Below are positions 22,326-26,078 of a DNA stretch of 26,078 bases, piece by piece; the stretch's first letter is position 1; each line of letters starts with the position of its first letter. The stretch is from a bacterium UBP2_UBA4780. Lineage in GTDB: Bacteria; Edwardsbacteria; AC1; EtOH8. Location: the NCBI GenBank assembly GCA_002403115.1, contig DHHE01000121.1, positions 2,897-28,974 on the forward strand. The letters are read 5' to 3'. The position numbers and the translations under genes were made by a program. Under the pieces are notes generated by a model that was not told where the DNA came from, did not search any database, and saw only the letters and a program-made list of their open reading frames with translations.

Positions 22326-25300
22326 ATGAAATCCCCCTTCGTCCATCTCCACGTCCACACCGAGTACAGCATCCTCGACGGCCTGGCCACGGTCGATGAG
22401 CTGGTGCGCAAGGCCAAAGAGTGCGGCATGCCGTCGCTGGCCGTCACCGACCACGGCAACATGTTCGGGGCCCTGGATTTCTACACCAGGTGCCGGGCCC
22501 AGGGCATCAAGCCCGTCATCGGCTGCGAGGTCTACATCGCCCCCAAGAGCCGGCTCGACAAGCAGGGCGGCGAGGGCGACGAGACCTCGTTCCACCTGGT
22601 GCTGCTGGCCCGGGACGAGATCGGCTACCGCAATCTGATGAAGCTCTCCTCGGCCGGGTTCCTGGAGGGCTTCTACTACAAGCCCCGGATCGACAAGGAG
22701 CTCCTGACCTCCCACTCCCAGGGCCTGCTGGCCATGTCCTCCTGCACCAGGGGCGAGATCAGCCAGATGATCCTCAAGGGCCGGGAGGACAGGCTCCGGG
22801 AGGCCGCCTATTTCTACCGGGAGCTGTTCGGGGAGAACTATTTTCTGGAGGTCCAGAACCACGGACTGGAGGACGAGCGCGCCGCCCTGCCGGGGATCGT
22901 CCGCCTCTCCAGGGAGCTGGGCATCCCCCTGGCCGCCACCAACGACGTCCACTACCTCTCGCCCGACGACGCCAAGGCCCACGCCGTCCAGCTCTGCGTC
23001 CAGACCGGGTCCACCATGGACGACCCGGGCCGCTTCCAGTTCGCCAACGACAGCTTCTATTTCCGCACCCCGGCCGAGATGACCCGCCTGTTCGAGGACC
23101 TGCCCGAGGCCCTGGCCAACACCGCGGCCATCGCCGAACGCTGCAACCTGCAGCTTTCCGACCTGGGGACCGGCAAGCTGAACCTGCCCCACTTCCCGGT
23201 GCCCCCCGAGTACCAGAACCAGACGGCCTACCTGCGCTTCCTGGCCAACTCCGGCCTGGCCAGGCGCTACCCCAAGGTCACCCCGGGCCACCAGGAGAGG
23301 CTGGACAAGGAGCTGGCCATCATCGAGCGCATGGGCTTCGCCGGGTACTTCCTGGTGGTCAAGGACTTCATCGACTACGCCCGGCGCAGCGGCGTGGCCG
23401 TGGGCCCGGGCCGGGGCTCGGCCGTGGGCAGCCTGGCCCTCTACAGCCTGGGCATCACCGACGTCGACCCCATCCGCTACGGCCTGCTGTTCGAGCGCTT
23501 CCTCAACCCTGAGCGCATCAGCATGCCCGACGTCGACATCGACTTCGGCGACCTCAAGCGCGACCTGGTGATCGACTACGTCAAGTCCAAGTACGGCCAG
23601 GACAGCGTGGCCCAGATCATCACCTTCGGCACCATGAAGGCCAGGGCGGCGGTGCGCGACGTGGCCCGGGTCTTCAGGCTCTCCTACCCCGAGGCCGACC
23701 GCATCGCCAAGCTCATCCCATTCAACAAGACCATCGCCGAGGCCCTCAAGCAGGTGCCCGACCTGGCCAAGCTGGTGGCCTCGGACCCCCGCTACCAGGA
23801 GGTCATCGGCATCGCCCAGCGCCTGGAGGGCCGCATCCGCAACGCCTCCACCCACGCCGCCGGCATCGTCATCACCCCGGGGGCGCTGACCGACTACCTG
23901 CCGCTGTTCCGCAACCAGAAGGGCGGCGAGGTCTCCACCCAGTACGAGATGGGCTGGCTGGAGAAGTGCGGCCTGCTGAAGATGGACTTCCTGGGCCTGC
24001 GCAACCTGACCATCATCGACGAGACCCTGGCCCTGGCCCGGGAGGCCGGGCGCGAAGTCGACATCGCCGCCATCCCCACCGACGACCCCAAGGCCTTCGA
24101 GCTGCTGCGTTCCGGCGACACCGTCGGCATTTTCCAGCTGGAGGGCTCGGGGATGCGCGACCTGACGGTCAGGTTCCAGACCTCGTCCATCGACGACATC
24201 ATCGCCATCATCTCCCTCTACCGGCCCGGCCCCATGGACCTCATCCCCGATTTCCTGGCCCGGAAGAACGGCCGGCAGAAGATCGAGTACGAGCACCCCC
24301 TGCTGGAGTCGGTCTGCCGCGACACCTACGGCATCCTCATCTACCAGGAGCAGGTGATGCAGGCGGTCCAGGCCCTGGCCGGCTGGAGCCTGGGGACCGG
24401 CTACCTGCTGATCAAGGCCATCTCCAAGAAGAACCCGGAGGTCATCGAGCAGCAGCGCCCGGCCTTCATCAAGGGCTGCCAGGAGACCAACCGGATCCCC
24501 AAGGAGAAGGCCGAGAGGATCTTCGACCTGCTGGCCAAGTTCGCCGGCTACGGGTTCAACAAGTCGCACGCCGCCGGCTACGCGGTGCTGGCCTACCAGA
24601 CCGCCTACCTCAAGGCCCACTTCCCGGCCGAATACATGGCCGCCCTGCTCTCCAGCGTCATGGGCGACGCCGACAAGACCAACGCCTTCCTGGCCGACTG
24701 CCGGGAGAAGGGCATCCGGATCCTGCCGCCGGACATCAACGCCAGCCAGTACCGCTACCGGCCCGATGCCGGGAAAGCCGGCATGGCCATCCGCATCGGC
24801 CTGGGCGCGGTCAAGAACGTGGGCCAGCAGGCCATCGAAGGGCTGGTGGCCGTCCGCGAGAAGGCGGGCGGGTTCACCTCGGTGGTCCACCTGCTGGAGA
24901 ACGCCGACCCCCGGCTGGTCAACCGCAAGGTGGCCGAGAGCCTGATCAAGTCCGGCTGCTTCGACCCGGTGGAACCCGACCGCCAGGGCCTGCTGGACGG
25001 GCTGGAGGCGGCCATGGACGCGGCCTCCTCGGCCCGGGAGCGGCGGGAGCAGGGCCAGACCTCGTTCTTCGACGGCGATCCGCCCGCCCCTGGCAAGCCA
25101 GCCTCGGCGCCGGCAGCCCGTAAGATCGACCCCAAAAGCTTCCTGCCCTTCGAGAAGGAGTCCCTGGGCTTCTACCTCTCCGGCCATCCGCTGGAGAAGT
25201 TCACGGTGGAGCTGAGATCGTTCGCCACCCACTCCATCGGCCAGCTGGGCGACCTGGAGGACAACCAGGCGGTGATCGTCGGCGGCTCGGTGTCGTCCGT

Positions 25301-25817
25301 CAAGCAGATACCCCAGCGCAACGGCAAGCCCATGGCCTTCGTCACCCTGGAGGGCCTGACCGGCACCTGCGAGGTGCTGGTCTTCTCCGACCTGCTGGAG
25401 TCCAAGCGCCAGCTTATTGAGCCGGATTCGCTGCTGCTGGTGGCCGGCTCGGTCTCCACCCGGGAGGAGGAGAGCCCGAAGATCGTGGCCAACGACCTCT
25501 TCCCCCTGGCCCAGTGCCGCCACTCGCTGGTGGAGCACGTGGAGGTGCTGCTCGGCCAGGAACATATGGACGACGACCTCACCCAGCGGCTGACCCGGAT
25601 CCTGGACAAGTACCCGGGCGCCTGCCCGGTGGTTTTCCTGGTGGAGAGCCCGGGGGAGCGGCCCATCAAGATCCGCTCCCAGCGCCTGCGGGTCAGCCCC
25701 GAACCCGAGCTGTTCCAGGAGCTGGGCCAGATACTGGGCTCCCAGGCCTTCCGCTTCTGCGGCCGCTGGCAGCCCCAGAACGGGCGGAGGCAGGGGAGCT
25801 TTCGGCGAAGGGAGTGA
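22326..25817 (+). CDS. dnaE: DNA polymerase III subunit alpha
   Basis: A 1163-residue replicative polymerase of the DnaE1 type, full family length. The N-terminal PHP domain has H7-L-H-V-H-T-E-Y-S, T-D-H-G-N-M, G-C-E-V-Y, S-S-C-T-R-G-E, Q-N-H-G and N-D-V-H-Y, so the metal-binding residues look complete, unlike in E. coli. The polymerase core has P-D402-V-D404-I-D-F and D554 in K-M-D-F-L-G-L-R, equivalent to the catalytic aspartates D401, D403 and D555 of E. coli. G-P-G-R-G-S-A-V-G-S and G-Y-G-F-N-K-S-H-A-A-G-Y are also present. A clamp-binding motif Q911-T-S-F-F follows the tandem HhH region, and an OB domain (V-I-V-G-G-S-V to C-E-V-L-V-F) lies near residues 975-1030. It adds nucleotides at the fork as the holoenzyme core subunit. 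Confidence 0.98.
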   Translation: MKSPFVHLHVHTEYSILDGLATVDELVRKAKECGMPSLAVTDHGNMFGALDFYTRCRAQGIKPVIGCEVYIAPKSRLDKQGGEGDETSFHLVLLARDEIGYRNLMKLSSAGFLEGFYYKPRIDKELLTSHSQGLLAMSSCTRGEISQMILKGREDRLREAAYFYRELFGENYFLEVQNHGLEDERAALPGIVRLSRELGIPLAATNDVHYLSPDDAKAHAVQLCVQTGSTMDDPGRFQFANDSFYFRTPAEMTRLFEDLPEALANTAAIAERCNLQLSDLGTGKLNLPHFPVPPEYQNQTAYLRFLANSGLARRYPKVTPGHQERLDKELAIIERMGFAGYFLVVKDFIDYARRSGVAVGPGRGSAVGSLALYSLGITDVDPIRYGLLFERFLNPERISMPDVDIDFGDLKRDLVIDYVKSKYGQDSVAQIITFGTMKARAAVRDVARVFRLSYPEADRIAKLIPFNKTIAEALKQVPDLAKLVASDPRYQEVIGIAQRLEGRIRNASTHAAGIVITPGALTDYLPLFRNQKGGEVSTQYEMGWLEKCGLLKMDFLGLRNLTIIDETLALAREAGREVDIAAIPTDDPKAFELLRSGDTVGIFQLEGSGMRDLTVRFQTSSIDDIIAIISLYRPGPMDLIPDFLARKNGRQKIEYEHPLLESVCRDTYGILIYQEQVMQAVQALAGWSLGTGYLLIKAISKKNPEVIEQQRPAFIKGCQETNRIPKEKAERIFDLLAKFAGYGFNKSHAAGYAVLAYQTAYLKAHFPAEYMAALLSSVMGDADKTNAFLADCREKGIRILPPDINASQYRYRPDAGKAGMAIRIGLGAVKNVGQQAIEGLVAVREKAGGFTSVVHLLENADPRLVNRKVAESLIKSGCFDPVEPDRQGLLDGLEAAMDAASSARERREQGQTSFFDGDPPAPGKPASAPAARKIDPKSFLPFEKESLGFYLSGHPLEKFTVELRSFATHSIGQLGDLEDNQAVIVGGSVSSVKQIPQRNGKPMAFVTLEGLTGTCEVLVFSDLLESKRQLIEPDSLLLVAGSVSTREEESPKIVANDLFPLAQCRHSLVEHVEVLLGQEHMDDDLTQRLTRILDKYPGACPVVFLVESPGERPIKIRSQRLRVSPEPELFQELGQILGSQAFRFCGRWQPQNGRRQGSFRRRE

Positions 25818-25830
25818 GCCAAGGCAAGCT

Positions 25831-25868
25831 GAAAAGGGCATCGTGAACACGACGCCCTTTTCTTTTTC
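25831..25868 (+). terminator. intrinsic terminator of dnaE
   Basis: GAAAAGGGC (25831-25839) pairs perfectly with GCCCTTTTC (25854-25862). After one A/C mismatch the stem continues TCGT/ACGA around a GAAC loop, followed by TCTTTTTC. It begins 14 bp after the dnaE stop codon. The stem's own A-rich and T-rich arms could also serve a convergent transcript. Confidence 0.9.
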
Positions 25869-26021
25869 GTATATACCACATATTGATTATCCCATCCGTT
25901 CAGGTAAAATCGGATCGCTTTAACAACCAGACGGCTTGTCCCCTCTGTCAGCCTGAGCCGGGTCGAAGGCAAGAGGGGACGGGCCTGCACTGAAATAGGC
26001 GGCCTGCCTTACACCTGAAGT

Positions 26022-26078
26022 GGGTGTGTAATGAATTTAGGAAACCCTGGCTTAAGCCAGGAAAGCAACTACACACCC
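26022..26078. repeat. nested palindrome at the window edge
   Basis: GGGTGTGTA (26022-26030) and TACACACCC (26070-26078) are perfect inverted arms enclosing a perfect 16-bp palindrome, CCTGGCTTAAGCCAGG (26046-26061). The element may be a short dispersed repeat or the end of a mobile element; the window stops at its outer arm. A weaker inverted pair, GTCCCCTCT and AGAGGGGAC, occurs just upstream, near 25938-25979. Confidence 0.55.

Noticed and set aside
22029..25850. A 1273-codon minus-strand frame opposite dnaE
   Set aside because: It is rich in L, G, V, D, Q and H with no domain pattern, and dnaE on the plus strand is unmistakable. High third-position GC keeps the antisense frame open.
1..26078. 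CRISPR array or toxin-antitoxin or restriction genes
   Set aside because: No regularly spaced direct repeats and no Cas, toxin, antitoxin or methyltransferase motifs were seen on either strand.

Overview
The window looks like part of a GC-rich chromosome from an uncultured bacterium with a lipoprotein-rich cell envelope. It carries a housekeeping replicative polymerase gene (dnaE) and a tRNA-Pro with an encoded CCA end. It also has a relative of the envelope 'asparagine synthetase B-like' family best known from Bacteroidetes-type genomes, a PD40/TolB-type beta-propeller lipoprotein, and a relic of a FlgD-Ig-like C-terminal domain. Several intergenic gaps hold eroded, repeat-like, hairpin-rich DNA. 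An FCB-group or related candidate phylum is a reasonable guess, but it is inference.

Layout. From 18409 down to 223 every gene lies on the minus strand. Transcription order is: SBP1 (16883-18409), a TPR protein (15374-16792), then SBP2 to SBP8 packed head to tail (15288 down to 4641) with gaps of 4-bp overlap to 55 bp. Next come an AT-rich, repeat-bearing gap (4321-4640), the 3' relic of a ninth SBP (4125-4320), a stand-alone membrane sensor (3505-4128), a sensor histidine kinase (1990-3492), a single-domain response regulator (1512-1895) and a degenerate-GGDEF/intact-EAL protein (223-1512). A tRNA-Pro with its own consensus promoter closes this arm (97-173). All eight SBPs are full-length family 5 (OppA/DppA-type) extracytoplasmic solute-binding proteins with lipoprotein signal peptides. 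No permease or ABC ATPase gene is present in the window.

This is the main find: an expanded array of paralogous peptide-type binding lipoproteins placed next to, and historically continuous with, a two-component and cyclic-di-GMP module. The SBP relic shares a 4-bp stop/start overlap with the stand-alone sensor. That sensor is a duplicate of the kinase's own extracytoplasmic domain. The simplest model is that some of these binding proteins are ligand-presenting co-receptors for the kinase and/or stand-alone sensor, with output through the CheY-like regulator and the EAL phosphodiesterase. The alternative is that they feed transporters encoded elsewhere. The SBPs fall into at least two sequence classes (D-P-H-x-x-D-E/D versus x-P-H-x-x-x-E near the mature N-terminus). 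Some members share long exact DNA matches, which suggests recent duplication or gene conversion.

Upstream of the array is a 590-bp gene-free region (18410-19001) made of nested inverted and direct repeats with very strong hairpins, probably MITE-like. Beyond it are the asparagine-synthetase-B-like envelope protein (19002-20303, minus, with a clear promoter), a frameshifted high-GC FlgD-Ig-like relic (20503-20667) joined to a low-GC PD40 lipoprotein gene (20660-21697), and a divergent plus-strand unit. That unit has a strong promoter, a small zinc-ribbon protein and dnaE with its terminator. The right edge (26022-26078) holds a nested palindrome that may be the end of another mobile repeat.
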